From: JBDTOX01 sp039933015
GTDB taxonomy: Bacteria > Pseudomonadota > Gammaproteobacteria > Burkholderiales > Methylophilaceae
NCBI GenBank assembly: GCA_039933015.1
Contig: JBDTOX010000087.1
Location: 1 to 64,000 of the forward strand
Reading direction: 5' to 3'
DNA length: 64,000 nt
A model generated the notes under the pieces. It was not told the DNA's origin and ran no database searches. It was given only the letters and a program-made list of their open reading frames with translations. Made by a program: the position numbers and the translations under genes. Below, in pieces: positions 33,848-42,573 of this stretch; position 1 is the stretch's first letter, and every line of letters starts with the position of its first letter.

Positions 33848-33861
33848 GCCCCTGCCGGGGC
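33848..33861. promoter_or_regulatory. Short GC hairpin after fdhA
   Basis: GCCCC-TGCC-GGGGC lies 11 bases after the fdhA stop. No U-tract follows; it may contribute to 3'-end formation. Confidence 0.4.
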
Positions 33862-33890
33862 ATTCAGCCTTGCCCCCGCTACCGCTACTG

Positions 33891-33924
33891 TAGCCCTAAC
33901 CCACTTTCAGGTGGGTCAGGGCTA
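33891..33924. terminator. Hairpin between convergent fdhA and yigZ
   Basis: TAGCCCT/AGGGCTA and ACCCA/TGGGT form a 12-bp stem broken by a single mismatch, centred between two convergent genes. It lacks a clear U-tract on either side, so a Rho-dependent or stabilising role is as likely as intrinsic termination. Confidence 0.5.
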
Positions 33925-33954
33925 GCAATCTCATAGGTAAAATGAGGGCCGGGC

Positions 33955-34518
33955 TCACTGACCATAACGTTGTTGCAAGGCCAACGCTTCACTTGTCGGC
34001 ACGGATACAAATACCTCAACACGCTCACCAAAAGCCTTATCCAGCATTTCACCATTCAGCTTGGCTAGCTCACGCATAAATCCATCCAGGCTCTTATAGT
34101 CCAGCACCACTCGAAGCTGACACATTTCCACAAAAGGCACTATGCAAGCGGCTTCCAGCGCCATTTTGGCGGTACCGCCATAGGCGCGTGCCAAACCGCC
34201 GGTGCCGAGGTTAATGCCGCCGTAGTAACGAATCACCCCCACGCATACATTAATAAGGTCGCGGCCTTCTATGAACTGCAGAATAGGTTTGCCCGCAGTG
34301 CCTGAAGGCTCGCCAGCATCGTGAAAGCGCTGGACTACGCCCTGCTCCGTTTTGACCCGAAAGGCATAGGCGAGATGGTGTGCGCTTTGATGTGCACTGG
34401 CCAGTCGCCTCAGGCACAAACTTACGGCCCGTTCGTCTGCACAGTATTCTGCCACTGCAATAAAGCGGGACTTATTGATAGTCTGTTCAGACTGGCCAGG
34501 ATGGGTAATTCGTTGCAT
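33955..34518 (-). CDS. yigZ: IMPACT/YigZ-family protein
   Basis: Conserved protein of the UPF0029/IMPACT family, 187 aa. The N-terminal domain bears the family signature HHLAYAFRV (about 46-54) and GEPSGTAGKPILQ (about 69-81), with RYYGGINLGTGGLARAYG following (about 97-114). The C-terminal ferredoxin-like domain is present. The biochemical role is not established in bacteria; a link to translation control is suggested for eukaryotic IMPACT. Not connected with the C1 island; convergent with fdhA and divergent from the DUF4124 gene 42 bases away. Confidence 0.9.
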   Translation of the reverse strand: MQRITHPGQSEQTINKSRFIAVAEYCADERAVSLCLRRLASAHQSAHHLAYAFRVKTEQGVVQRFHDAGEPSGTAGKPILQFIEGRDLINVCVGVIRYYGGINLGTGGLARAYGGTAKMALEAACIVPFVEMCQLRVVLDYKSLDGFMRELAKLNGEMLDKAFGERVEVFVSVPTSEALALQQRYGQ

Positions 34519-34560
34519 AAGGGAATGAATTGTCTAACGAAATAATTGTCTTTTTGATAT

Positions 34561-35286
34561 ATGGATAAACGTAAAAAATTGCCCACTGCACGCGTCCATT
34601 TTCATGGAAGACGGTCTATATTTGCCATTATAGGGGCTGTTCTTCTGTTTGTATTTTCAGCGAGCCTGGCGAATGCGGAAATATACAAGTGCACCAACGA
34701 AAAGAACAAAACCACTTACACTGATGCGCCCTGCCGCTCCGGCAACATCCAGAGCTTAACGGATATTCGAGCCAAGCTGCCTGTCAACCGGCAAACCTTG
34801 CCGCCCTACGATGCTGAGAATTTAGCATTGAAACGCCAACTGGATGCCGCAGTTAAGTCTGCAATTGCCGAGAATAATTTCATTCGTGCCGCAGCGCTCG
34901 CAGCAACAGCAGAACAAAAGCAATGGGTAGTTATGGCCAAAAAAGAGATGGCTCAAAACTCTGTGATGGCGAGGACTGAAGCTGGCTCAAGCGCTGATCT
35001 GGCTAATTCTTACGAATGCCAGGAAGCAAAACGCAACCTTGAACGCGAGGTCAACACATTCTCTCCCGAACCAGAGGTGCTTAGCGCTAAAACCAGCCTC
35101 ATGCGCGTGGCGTGCGGGCAAAAAGAGTCCGTGGAAATTGTCTATGGAAATCGAGTGCCTGTTTTCTTCAGGCTTCCGCACAGGCACGGCTTCATAAAAC
35201 GGCCTGGAGATACTTCACCGCCTCATGACCACTCCATGGTTAGCCCATTAGGCAGCAAGTCGAACGTGCCTGAGGACAGCAGGTAG
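34561..35286 (+). CDS. DUF4124-domain exported protein
   Basis: Predicted envelope protein of 241 aa. A basic N-terminus and hydrophobic segment (SIFAIIGAVLLFVFSASLANA, about 20-40) end in a likely signal-peptidase site after ANA. They are followed by the DUF4124 core EIYKCTNEKNKTTYTDAPC (about 41-59) with its paired cysteines. The remainder is a charged helical region and a Pro/His-rich tail, with further cysteines near 155 and 183. The function of DUF4124 proteins is unknown. It stands alone, convergent with the HerA-like gene at 15 bases distance. Confidence 0.75.
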   Translation: MDKRKKLPTARVHFHGRRSIFAIIGAVLLFVFSASLANAEIYKCTNEKNKTTYTDAPCRSGNIQSLTDIRAKLPVNRQTLPPYDAENLALKRQLDAAVKSAIAENNFIRAAALAATAEQKQWVVMAKKEMAQNSVMARTEAGSSADLANSYECQEAKRNLEREVNTFSPEPEVLSAKTSLMRVACGQKESVEIVYGNRVPVFFRLPHRHGFIKRPGDTSPPHDHSMVSPLGSKSNVPEDSR

Positions 35287-35301
35287 TGAAGCCGGTACTT
35301 T

Positions 35302-36801
35302 CTATCTGCGCTTGCCGCCCAGAATAGATCCCAACACCCCGCGAATAACCTGGCGGCCAAGCTCTGAGCCTATGGTACGTGCCGCACTTTTGGCAGCAGC
35401 CTCCCACATGCTTTGTGGCTGACGTCCAGCTGGCTTACGTGTAGCCGGGCCTTCACTGTTGCTACCGCCCAATAATCCGCCCCAGTCGAAACTATTTCCT
35501 TCTGTTGCTGCTTCTGCAGATTGGGCAGCGCGGCCTTTGAGGATTTCATAGGCAGATTCCCGATCTATGGCATTTTCGTAATGTCCATATAAAACTGAAT
35601 CCCGGATGGCCTGACTGCGCTCGGCATCGGTAGCGGGCCCGATGCGGCTGCCTGGAGGGCAGATGAAAGCACGTTCCACTGGTGTCGGCCGGCCTTGTTC
35701 ATCCAGAAATGAAACCAGTGCTTCGCCAACACCCAACTCGCTAATGGCAGTTGCAACATTCACTTGGGGATTGGCACGAAAAGTTTCTGCAGCGGCTTTA
35801 ACGGCTTTCTGGTCACGCGGGGTAAAGGCGCGCAAGGCATGCTGGACACGGTTGCCAAGCTGGCCCAACACAATATCCGGGATATCTAGCGGATTCTGGC
35901 TGACGAAATATATGCCCACCCCTTTGGAGCGGATCAGACGCACAACTTGCTCGATTTTATCCAGCAAGGCATTAGGCGCATCGTTAAACAGCAAATGCGC
36001 TTCGTCGAAGAAAAATACCAGCTTGGGTTTATCCAGGTCGCCCACTTCCGGTAACTTCTCAAACAACTCCGACAGTAGCCACAGCAGAAGCGTAGCGTAG
36101 ACGCGAGGCGAGTTATAGAGTGTGTCTGCCGCAAGAATATTAATAACGCCCTGCCCCTTGTTATCGGTTTGCATGAGGTCATCCAGATTCAGCGCCGGCT
36201 CGCCAAAAAGCTTGGCAGCCCCCTCTTGTTCGAGTTGCAGCAATGAGCGCTGCACCGCGCCGACACTGGCTGTAGACATGTTGCCGTATTCAGCCACATA
36301 TTCTGCAGCATGTTCACTGGCATGCTGCAGCATGGTGCGCAGATCCTTGATATCCAGCAGCAACCAGCCTTTGTCATCAGCAATCTTGAAAATCGCCGTC
36401 AGTACGCCGCCTTGTACTTCATTAAGATTTAACAGGCGCGTGAGCAGCAGCGGTCCCATTTCTGCCACAGTGGTACGTACCGGATGGCCTTTAGTGCCGA
36501 ACACGTCCCAGAAAGTCACCGGGCATGCCGCATAGTTAAAAGTATCCAGCTTGAGTTCCTGGATCCGACTCTCTATTTTTGCGTTACCGCCACCTGCGTG
36601 GCTCATGCCCGAGAGATCTCCTTTTACATCAGCCATGAAGACTGGTACGCCAGCACGAGAAAATCGCTCGGCCATGCTCTGCAATGTGACTGTCTTGCCT
36701 GTACCGGTAGCGCCAGCAATAAGGCCGTGGCGATTCGCCATGCGGGGCAGAATGGAAAGGTCGGTTTTGCCGGCTTTGGCAATCAGGAGTGGTTCGGTCA
36801 T
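35302..36801 (-). CDS. HerA/FtsK-like ATPase, YjgR type (DUF853)
   Basis: P-loop ATPase of the helicase HerA-like DUF853/YjgR family, 499 aa. Walker A is GATGTGKT (30-37) and Walker B LVFFFDEAHLLF (about 260-271). An arginine-finger-like segment RVQHALRAFTPRDQKA follows, and the tail is Gly/Arg-rich (QVIRGVLGSILGGKRR). No signal peptide. The cellular role is not established. The gene is monocistronic by spacing, convergent with the DUF4124 gene and 48 bases downstream of the DUF302 gene's stop, reading in the opposite order (DUF302 lies downstream). Confidence 0.88.
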   Translation of the reverse strand: MTEPLLIAKAGKTDLSILPRMANRHGLIAGATGTGKTVTLQSMAERFSRAGVPVFMADVKGDLSGMSHAGGGNAKIESRIQELKLDTFNYAACPVTFWDVFGTKGHPVRTTVAEMGPLLLTRLLNLNEVQGGVLTAIFKIADDKGWLLLDIKDLRTMLQHASEHAAEYVAEYGNMSTASVGAVQRSLLQLEQEGAAKLFGEPALNLDDLMQTDNKGQGVINILAADTLYNSPRVYATLLLWLLSELFEKLPEVGDLDKPKLVFFFDEAHLLFNDAPNALLDKIEQVVRLIRSKGVGIYFVSQNPLDIPDIVLGQLGNRVQHALRAFTPRDQKAVKAAAETFRANPQVNVATAISELGVGEALVSFLDEQGRPTPVERAFICPPGSRIGPATDAERSQAIRDSVLYGHYENAIDRESAYEILKGRAAQSAEAATEGNSFDWGGLLGGSNSEGPATRKPAGRQPQSMWEAAAKSAARTIGSELGRQVIRGVLGSILGGKRR

Positions 36802-36849
36802 GAATAATTCCTGCTGAGTTTTAATAAAAAATGTTACAGGTTGCCATAT

Positions 36850-37353
36850 TTAGATATCCCCCCTGCGCGCTTTCTCAATAATTTCAATCAGGGCATCTTC
36901 CAGCGCCTGGGCGGCTTTTTGCGCACGCACTGTTGGATGCTTAATGCTTTTAAGATCGAAAGTTGGACGGTCCAGACCAAGATATAACCTGCCCTGCTTT
37001 TGGTAGATAGCTATGCGGCAAGGTGCGAACACCACAAATTCAGGATGATCCAGCATGATCTCGGCACCCAGGCCAAGGTTGCAGTAGGCGCGTACCTCTA
37101 GCGGACCTTCAGGAGCCTGGCCGCGCTGTTTCATGTGTTCCCCAATGGGGAAGTTAGCCGGATTGACGAAGTTTTTGCCTTCAGCCGTCACTTTCAGACT
37201 ATCCACTACGTCCTCATAGCTTATGCCTGGTTCCACTGGCACTTCATAAACTGCCGTATGGGGATCAATTGCTGGCATCGCGCTCGCAGCAAATGCTAAC
37301 TGCGCAAATGGCAAGCTAAGCATAAATAACAGTGTGCTGCGGTAATTTATCAC
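36850..37353 (-). CDS. DUF302-domain periplasmic protein
   Basis: Predicted exported protein, 167 aa: signal peptide MINYRSTLLFMLSLPFAQLAFA, then a DUF302 fold. Typical are YCNLGLGAEIMLDHPEFVVFAPCRIAIYQ (about 90-118; two conserved cysteines) and a C-terminal helix. Homologues occur in sulfur- and metal-related neighbourhoods, but no activity is established. It is downstream of the HerA-like gene on the same strand with its own start region. The proximity to cysB may be chance. Confidence 0.75.
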   Translation of the reverse strand: MINYRSTLLFMLSLPFAQLAFAASAMPAIDPHTAVYEVPVEPGISYEDVVDSLKVTAEGKNFVNPANFPIGEHMKQRGQAPEGPLEVRAYCNLGLGAEIMLDHPEFVVFAPCRIAIYQKQGRLYLGLDRPTFDLKSIKHPTVRAQKAAQALEDALIEIIEKARRGDI

Positions 37354-37601
37354 CCTGGTATCCCCGAGGTAAAAGGTAGCTCTACCAAATTATCATACAA
37401 TACGCGCCTCTACTCGCTTACACCCTTAAAAAAACTTTATGGCAGATTATCTCAGCCACAATCTCCTGGACGCTTAATCTCCCGCCCAAATGACGGCATG
37501 CGTACAAAGCATAGGCGTCAACAAAGCACGCCCTCCTCCAATGCCAATGACCATGCTCAGCATCATGGCCGAAGCCTTCCACAGGCAGCCCAAAAACCAA
37601 C

Positions 37602-38525
37602 TTACTTGTCTTTTAGCGCCGCATTCACTGCCTTACGGTCAAAGTGCGGCGCCAGCAACTGGATAAATCTATATGCATAACCACGCAGGTAGGCATCACG
37701 CCGTATGCCAAGGTAGGTCGTACTGGGTGGAAATAAATGGCTAACATCCAGCATGGCCAGATTAATATCACGCTCTTTATCGTAAGCCATATTAGCCAGC
37801 AAGCCGATGCCCAGACCAAGGCTTACGTAAGTTTTAATGACGTCCGCATCAATTGCAGTAAGTACCACATTGGGCTCCAAGCCCTCTTTACCAAACACCC
37901 GACTAACCAATGAACCGCCAGTAAAAGCAAAGTCATAAGTAATCAAAGGATAGCGCGCGACTTTTTCCAGAGTCAGTGGCAAATCGTTAAGCAACGGGTG
38001 CCCATGCGGCGTGACAACACAGCGATTCCACTGATAGCAGGGCAGACAAACCAGCTTCTCATAATTACTAATAGCTTCTGTTGCTATGCCGATATCGGCT
38101 TCGCCATTCGCTACCTGCTCGGCCACCTGGGTGGGGTTACCTTGATGGATAGTAAGCCGCACTTCAGGAAACTGCTCCATAAACGCTTTGACCGCCGCCG
38201 GTAAACGATAACGGGCTTGGGTATGCGTCGTGGCTACGATCAACGCACCAGTCGACTCATGGGTAAACTCTTCGCCTACACGCTTGATATTCTCCATCTC
38301 GCGCATGACGCGCTCAGCCAAGTCCAGTATAATTCTGCCCGGCTCGGTTACTCCCGTAAGTCGCTTGCCGTTGCGTTGGAAAATTTGCAGGTTCAGCTCT
38401 TCCTCCAGCAACTGGATTTGTTTGCTTACTCCTGGTTGCGAGGTATGCAAGATCTCAGCAGCTTGAGAGATATTCAAGTTCTGTCGCGCGACTTCATGCA
38501 CATAACGCAATTGATGAAATTTCAT
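37602..38525 (-). CDS. cysB: CysB-type LysR regulator of sulfur assimilation
   Basis: LysR-family activator, 307 aa. The N-terminal helix-turn-helix (NISQAAEILHTSQPGVSKQIQLLEEEL, about 18-44) has the exact CysB/Cbl consensus. The effector domain includes TTHTQARYRLP (about 99-109) and TYDFAFTGGSL, the sulfate/N-acetylserine pocket region of CysB. Divergent from the TauE-cysI operon across a 146-base promoter region, as expected if it activates sulfate assimilation genes when sulfur is limiting. The annotation as CysB rather than another LysR protein is well supported by sequence and neighbours. Confidence 0.92.
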   Translation of the reverse strand: MKFHQLRYVHEVARQNLNISQAAEILHTSQPGVSKQIQLLEEELNLQIFQRNGKRLTGVTEPGRIILDLAERVMREMENIKRVGEEFTHESTGALIVATTHTQARYRLPAAVKAFMEQFPEVRLTIHQGNPTQVAEQVANGEADIGIATEAISNYEKLVCLPCYQWNRCVVTPHGHPLLNDLPLTLEKVARYPLITYDFAFTGGSLVSRVFGKEGLEPNVVLTAIDADVIKTYVSLGLGIGLLANMAYDKERDINLAMLDVSHLFPPSTTYLGIRRDAYLRGYAYRFIQLLAPHFDRKAVNAALKDK

Positions 38526-38596
38526 CGCTCAAGCCCTATTAGTAGTTTTAAACGGTAGCTTATAACCAAAAAGAATATTCATAGAATAACACAGTA

Positions 38597-38625
38597 TTAA
38601 TGTCGAATTAGCCAGCCGCTATAAT
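38597..38625 (+). promoter_or_regulatory. Candidate promoter of the sulfate assimilation operon
   Basis: Perfect TATAAT (38620-38625) with a poor -35 (TTAATG, 17-base spacing) lies in the cysB-tauE intergenic space, downstream of an AT-rich stretch. A good -10 with a weak -35 is the pattern expected of an activator-dependent (CysB) promoter. Confidence 0.5.
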
Positions 38626-38671
38626 GCTCCCTTAACTTAAAAACTCTGCTTACACCAGAGAACTGGGCATT

Positions 38672-39466
38672 ATGGATTTTGGGTATATATTATCTGGCTT
38701 TGCCGTTGGCATGCTGGTAGGAGTTACCGGCGTTGGCGGTGGCTCACTGATGACGCCATTGCTGGTATTTTTATTTAATTTTCACCCTGCCGTGGCTGTG
38801 GGTACGGATTTGCTGTTTGCCGCGATCACCAAAACTGGCGGTGTTTGGGTGCATCATGGCACGCATGGCTCGGTAGATTGGAAAGTGGTAAGGCTGCTGG
38901 CCTCAGGCAGTTTGCCGTTTGCCGTCATTACACTTTTTGTAATCAAGCACCTGGCATCAATAGGCAAGGAAACTACCGGACTTATTACTTATTCGCTAGG
39001 CGTGGCCTTGATATTAACGGCGTGTGCTTTGCTGGTGCGCAGCTACTGGATGCGAAATACCGTACGTGTAGTAGAAGATGGCGCAGTAAGTACCGGGCGT
39101 TTTCAACAAATGCAAATTCCGGCAATTATTCTCACTGGCGCGGTCTTGGGCATACTCGTCACACTCTCATCCGTGGGAGCTGGCGCGCTGGGTACTGTTG
39201 CCATTTTGTTTTTGTATCCCAAGATGAGTACGCTTAGAGTAGTAGGCACGGACTTGGCGCATGCTATCCCCTTGACAGCGATTGGGGGCATAGGCCACTG
39301 GGCGTTAGGCAATGTAAATTTTGTATTGCTGGGCAGCTTGCTGATTGGGTCTTTGCCCGGCATCTGGATCGGCAGTCATTTAGGGGCAAGAATCCCCGAA
39401 AAAATATTACGTCCGGTTTTGGCATCCATATTGATGCTAATCGGTTTGAAATTTGTTTCAGCTTAG
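38672..39466 (+). CDS. TauE/SafE-family permease, probable sulfite exporter
   Basis: Integral membrane protein, 264 aa, about eight transmembrane helices. The repeated TauE motif is visible: GFAVGMLVGVTGVGGGSLMTPLLV at the N-terminus and TLSSVGAGALGTVAILFLYP in the second half. The family exports sulfite, sulfoacetate or related organosulfur anions. As the first gene of the cys operon it may relieve sulfite accumulation or, if acting inward, help anion uptake. No ABC sulfate permease genes are in the window. It ends 21 bases before cysI. Confidence 0.85.
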   Translation: MDFGYILSGFAVGMLVGVTGVGGGSLMTPLLVFLFNFHPAVAVGTDLLFAAITKTGGVWVHHGTHGSVDWKVVRLLASGSLPFAVITLFVIKHLASIGKETTGLITYSLGVALILTACALLVRSYWMRNTVRVVEDGAVSTGRFQQMQIPAIILTGAVLGILVTLSSVGAGALGTVAILFLYPKMSTLRVVGTDLAHAIPLTAIGGIGHWALGNVNFVLLGSLLIGSLPGIWIGSHLGARIPEKILRPVLASILMLIGLKFVSA

Positions 39467-39487
39467 AGTTAAGCCATTTATTAAACT

Positions 39488-41167
39488 ATGTATAAATACG
39501 ACCAAATAGATCAAACCATTGTTAACGAACGCGTGGTGCAGTATCGCGACCAAGTGCGTCGTTATCTGGCAGGCGAATTATCCGAAGATGAATTCCGCCC
39601 CTTGCGCTTGCAAAACGGCCTTTATATTCAGCGCCACGCGCCCATGTTACGGATCGCCGTACCATATGGAACGTTGTCCTCAACCCAATTACGTAAGCTG
39701 GGAGACATCGCCAAGCGCTATGATCGTGGCTATGGGCATTTCAGCACGCGCACCAACATGCAGTTAAACTGGCCTAAGCTGGAAGATACCCCTGATATTC
39801 TGGCTGAACTAGCCTCGGTACAAATGCACGCCATCCAGACTTCTGGTAACTGTGTACGTAACATTACTACCGATCAATTCGCTGGCGTGGCGCCAGATGA
39901 GTTGGTTGACCCACGCGCAATTGCAGAAATTACACGGCAATGGAGCACATTCCACCCTGAGTTTGCGCTGTTGCCGCGCAAATTCAAAATTGCAGTGTCC
40001 GGTACAAAATCTGACCGTGCTGTAGTGCAGGTGCACGATATAGGCTTGGAATTTTATCGCGATGAAGCCGACCAGGTTGCCATCAAGGTATGGGTAGGTG
40101 GCGGCTTGGGACGCACGCCTATTCTGGGGTCGGTCATTCGTGAACATCTGGAATGGCAGCACGTACTGACTTATTGCGAAGCGATTATTCGCGTCTACAA
40201 CATGCACGGACGCCGCGACAACTCATTCAAAGCGCGCATTAAAATTCTGGTCAAAGCCTTGGGCATTGATGAATTCCGCCGTCAGGTTGAAGCCGAATGG
40301 GCGCACCTGAAAGACAGCCCCAATACGATTTCCGAAACAGAATTGGCACGTGTTTCCCAATATTTTGCAGAAATGCCATACGATAATCTGCACGCACATG
40401 ATGCTTCGTTTGACATTGCCATCGCCAGTAACCCCGCATTTGCCGCATGGGCCATGCGCAGCCTGCATCCGCACAAAAAACCAGGCTATCGCGCCGTAAC
40501 CCTGTCGCTGAAACCGCATGGCAAAGCTCCGGGTGACGCGACATCTGAGCAAATGCACGTGGTTGCCGATCTGGCAGACCAATACAGTTTTGGCGAACTG
40601 CGTGTGTCGCACGAACAGAACCTGATACTGGCGGATGTCAAATTAAGTGATTTGTTTGCCGTATGGGAAACCGCGCGCAAGCATCGCTTGGCAACACCCA
40701 ATATCGGACTACTGACCGACATCATCTGCTGCCCAGGCGGCGATTTCTGCTCACTGGCCAATGCCAAGAGCATTCCGATTGCTGAAGCCATTCAAATGCA
40801 GTTCGACAATCTTGATTATTTACACGACATCGGTGATCTGGAACTCAATATTTCAGGCTGCATGAACGCCTGCGGGCATCACCATGTAGGCCACATCGGC
40901 ATTCTGGGCGTAGATAAGGATGGTTCAGAGTGGTATCAGGTGAGCATAGGCGGTAAACAGGGCAACGACACCAGCCTTGGCACAGTAATTGGGCCGTCCT
41001 TCGCGGCTGAGGAAATGCCTGGTGTAATACAACGTCTGATTGATGTTTACATTGCAGAGCGCACGCCTGAAGAACGCTTCATTGATACAGTCCGCCGTAT
41101 TGGCGTAGCACCGTTCAAAGCGCATGTTTATGAAAAAGCAACGGACAAGGAAGTCGTGAATGCCTAA
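39488..41167 (+). CDS. cysI: Sulfite reductase hemoprotein subunit
   Basis: Siroheme/4Fe-4S enzyme reducing sulfite to sulfide, 559 aa. Two half-repeats of the nitrite/sulfite reductase fold are present, with substrate-binding arginines (GHFSTRTNMQLNW; NCVRNIT). The cluster/siroheme cysteines occur as CCPGGDFCSLAN (about 418-429) and ISGCMNACGHH (about 455-465). No CysJ flavoprotein gene is adjacent, so the donor may be a ferredoxin; fdxA lies at the end of the gene block. Its stop overlaps the DUF934 gene start by eight bases. Confidence 0.93.
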   Translation: MYKYDQIDQTIVNERVVQYRDQVRRYLAGELSEDEFRPLRLQNGLYIQRHAPMLRIAVPYGTLSSTQLRKLGDIAKRYDRGYGHFSTRTNMQLNWPKLEDTPDILAELASVQMHAIQTSGNCVRNITTDQFAGVAPDELVDPRAIAEITRQWSTFHPEFALLPRKFKIAVSGTKSDRAVVQVHDIGLEFYRDEADQVAIKVWVGGGLGRTPILGSVIREHLEWQHVLTYCEAIIRVYNMHGRRDNSFKARIKILVKALGIDEFRRQVEAEWAHLKDSPNTISETELARVSQYFAEMPYDNLHAHDASFDIAIASNPAFAAWAMRSLHPHKKPGYRAVTLSLKPHGKAPGDATSEQMHVVADLADQYSFGELRVSHEQNLILADVKLSDLFAVWETARKHRLATPNIGLLTDIICCPGGDFCSLANAKSIPIAEAIQMQFDNLDYLHDIGDLELNISGCMNACGHHHVGHIGILGVDKDGSEWYQVSIGGKQGNDTSLGTVIGPSFAAEEMPGVIQRLIDVYIAERTPEERFIDTVRRIGVAPFKAHVYEKATDKEVVNA

Positions 41168-41774
41168 TTCCAACCTCATACGCAATAATGCTATAGCCAC
41201 CAACGAGTGGACGCTGGTCAACCTGCCTGCTACTGAAGAGGCCGTTCGCAAGCAGGCTGGTAAAGTTGTTCTATTCAAATTGACAGGCGAAGCCAGCGTT
41301 ACGCCTGAACAAATTGCTACTACCCAGATCCCACAAAACGGCAAAGTTTTGGTGCCCTTATCAGTCTGGATTGCACGCAAGGCCGAGCTGGCCGAGCGCT
41401 TGGCTCAAGGTGAACTTGGGGTATGGCTGGCTACGCACGAGTTGATTGAGTCGCTCGTGGAAAATGTGCCCGATCTTAACGTCTTTCCACTGATCGCTGT
41501 CAACGTTGAGCGCTGTGCCGATGGGCGTATTTTCACTATCGGCAATTGGTTGCGCACACGTTATGGCTACAAGAATGAATTGCGCGCAGTTGGTGATGTG
41601 CTGCGCGACCAGCTGTTTTTCCTCAAGCGTAGCGGCTTTGATAGCTTTTTGATTCGCGCCGATCGCTCCGCCGAGGAGGCACTGGCCAGCCTTAAAGATT
41701 TCTCTCAACCCTATCAGGGCGCGGTAGATATCACACAACCCGTATGGCGGCGCCTCGATCGAGGCATGTTATGA
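41160..41774 (+). CDS. DUF934-domain protein of sulfite reduction
   Basis: 204-aa protein of the DUF934 family, almost always located between cysI and cysH in proteobacteria. The conserved C-terminal part reads GRIFTIGNWLRTRYGYKNELRAVGDVLRDQLFFLKRSGFDSFLIR (not quoted in full elsewhere). It has no cofactor motif and only one cysteine. Overlapping starts and stops with cysI (8 bases) and cysH (ATGA) show tight translational coupling. A role in sulfite reductase assembly or electron supply is inferred from conserved context, not known. Confidence 0.88.
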   Translation: MPNSNLIRNNAIATNEWTLVNLPATEEAVRKQAGKVVLFKLTGEASVTPEQIATTQIPQNGKVLVPLSVWIARKAELAERLAQGELGVWLATHELIESLVENVPDLNVFPLIAVNVERCADGRIFTIGNWLRTRYGYKNELRAVGDVLRDQLFFLKRSGFDSFLIRADRSAEEALASLKDFSQPYQGAVDITQPVWRRLDRGML

Positions 41775-42538
41775 GCGGCGAAATTTCCATGCTGCGCCCA
41801 ACTGCCAGCAACCCGGCAACGTGCCCGGAACTGACTGATGCCCTGCGTGCATCGGTCACAGCAAAACGTGCAGTAGTTGCTGATCTGCTGAAAAACGCCG
41901 TCAACGAATTTGGCCGTCAGGGCGAAGTTAGCTTTGCCAACAGCATGGGCGCCGAGGATATGGTGCTCACCGACATTATCCTGCGCGAGCACTTGCCTAT
42001 CGAGATTTTCTCCCTGGATACCGGGCGCCTGCCTGTTGAAACTTATGACCTGATGGCCGAACTTGAGCACACCTACAATACCAGGCTGAAGATTCTCTTC
42101 CCGCGTGCGGAAACCGTTGAATCCTATGTACGCACCAATGGCATCAATGCATTTTACGAATCCATTGATCTGCGTAAAGCCTGCTGCCACATGCGCAAGG
42201 TGGAACCGCTGGGCCGTGCGCTAAGCGGTAAAAAAGCCTGGATTACCGGCATGCGCGCGCAACAATCTGCCACCCGTGCCGATCTGCCTGTGCGGCAATT
42301 TGATCAAAGCAATCGCCTGGAAAAATTCAACCCGCTCAGCGATTGGTCGGAAGAGGAAACCTGGGCTTACATACGCATGCATGAAGTGCCCTACAACAAA
42401 CTGCATGACCAGTTCTACCCCAGTATTGGTTGCGCACCCTGTACACGTGCTGTGGCAATAGGGGAAGACGTACGTGCCGGGCGCTGGTGGTGGGAAGACC
42501 CAACCAGCAAGGAATGCGGCCTGCACGTTAAAAAGTAA
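41771..42538 (+). CDS. cysH: Adenylyl-sulfate (APS) reductase, CysH family
   Basis: Reduces activated sulfate to sulfite with thioredoxin. With the ATG at 41771, overlapping the upstream stop as ATGA, it has 255 aa; the open frame starts nine codons earlier. The PP-loop fold includes FSLDTGRLPVETY and GMRAQQSATR. The 4Fe-4S cysteines Cys138-139 (KACCHMRK) and Cys221/224 (GCAPCTR) mark the APS-using type, and the catalytic cysteine is Cys249 in ECGLHVKK. No APS kinase (cysC) is in the operon and CysN lacks one, consistent with direct APS use. Confidence 0.93.
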   Translation: MSGEISMLRPTASNPATCPELTDALRASVTAKRAVVADLLKNAVNEFGRQGEVSFANSMGAEDMVLTDIILREHLPIEIFSLDTGRLPVETYDLMAELEHTYNTRLKILFPRAETVESYVRTNGINAFYESIDLRKACCHMRKVEPLGRALSGKKAWITGMRAQQSATRADLPVRQFDQSNRLEKFNPLSDWSEEETWAYIRMHEVPYNKLHDQFYPSIGCAPCTRAVAIGEDVRAGRWWWEDPTSKECGLHVKK

Positions 42539-42573
42539 TTTTTACAGTTAGCACTTTATAATTTAGAACCACG

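Noticed and set aside
37418..37600. 60-codon minus-strand frame between cysB and the DUF302 gene
   Set aside because: His-rich but without a ribosome binding site or family resemblance; the spacer is only about 250 bases and could be gene decay.
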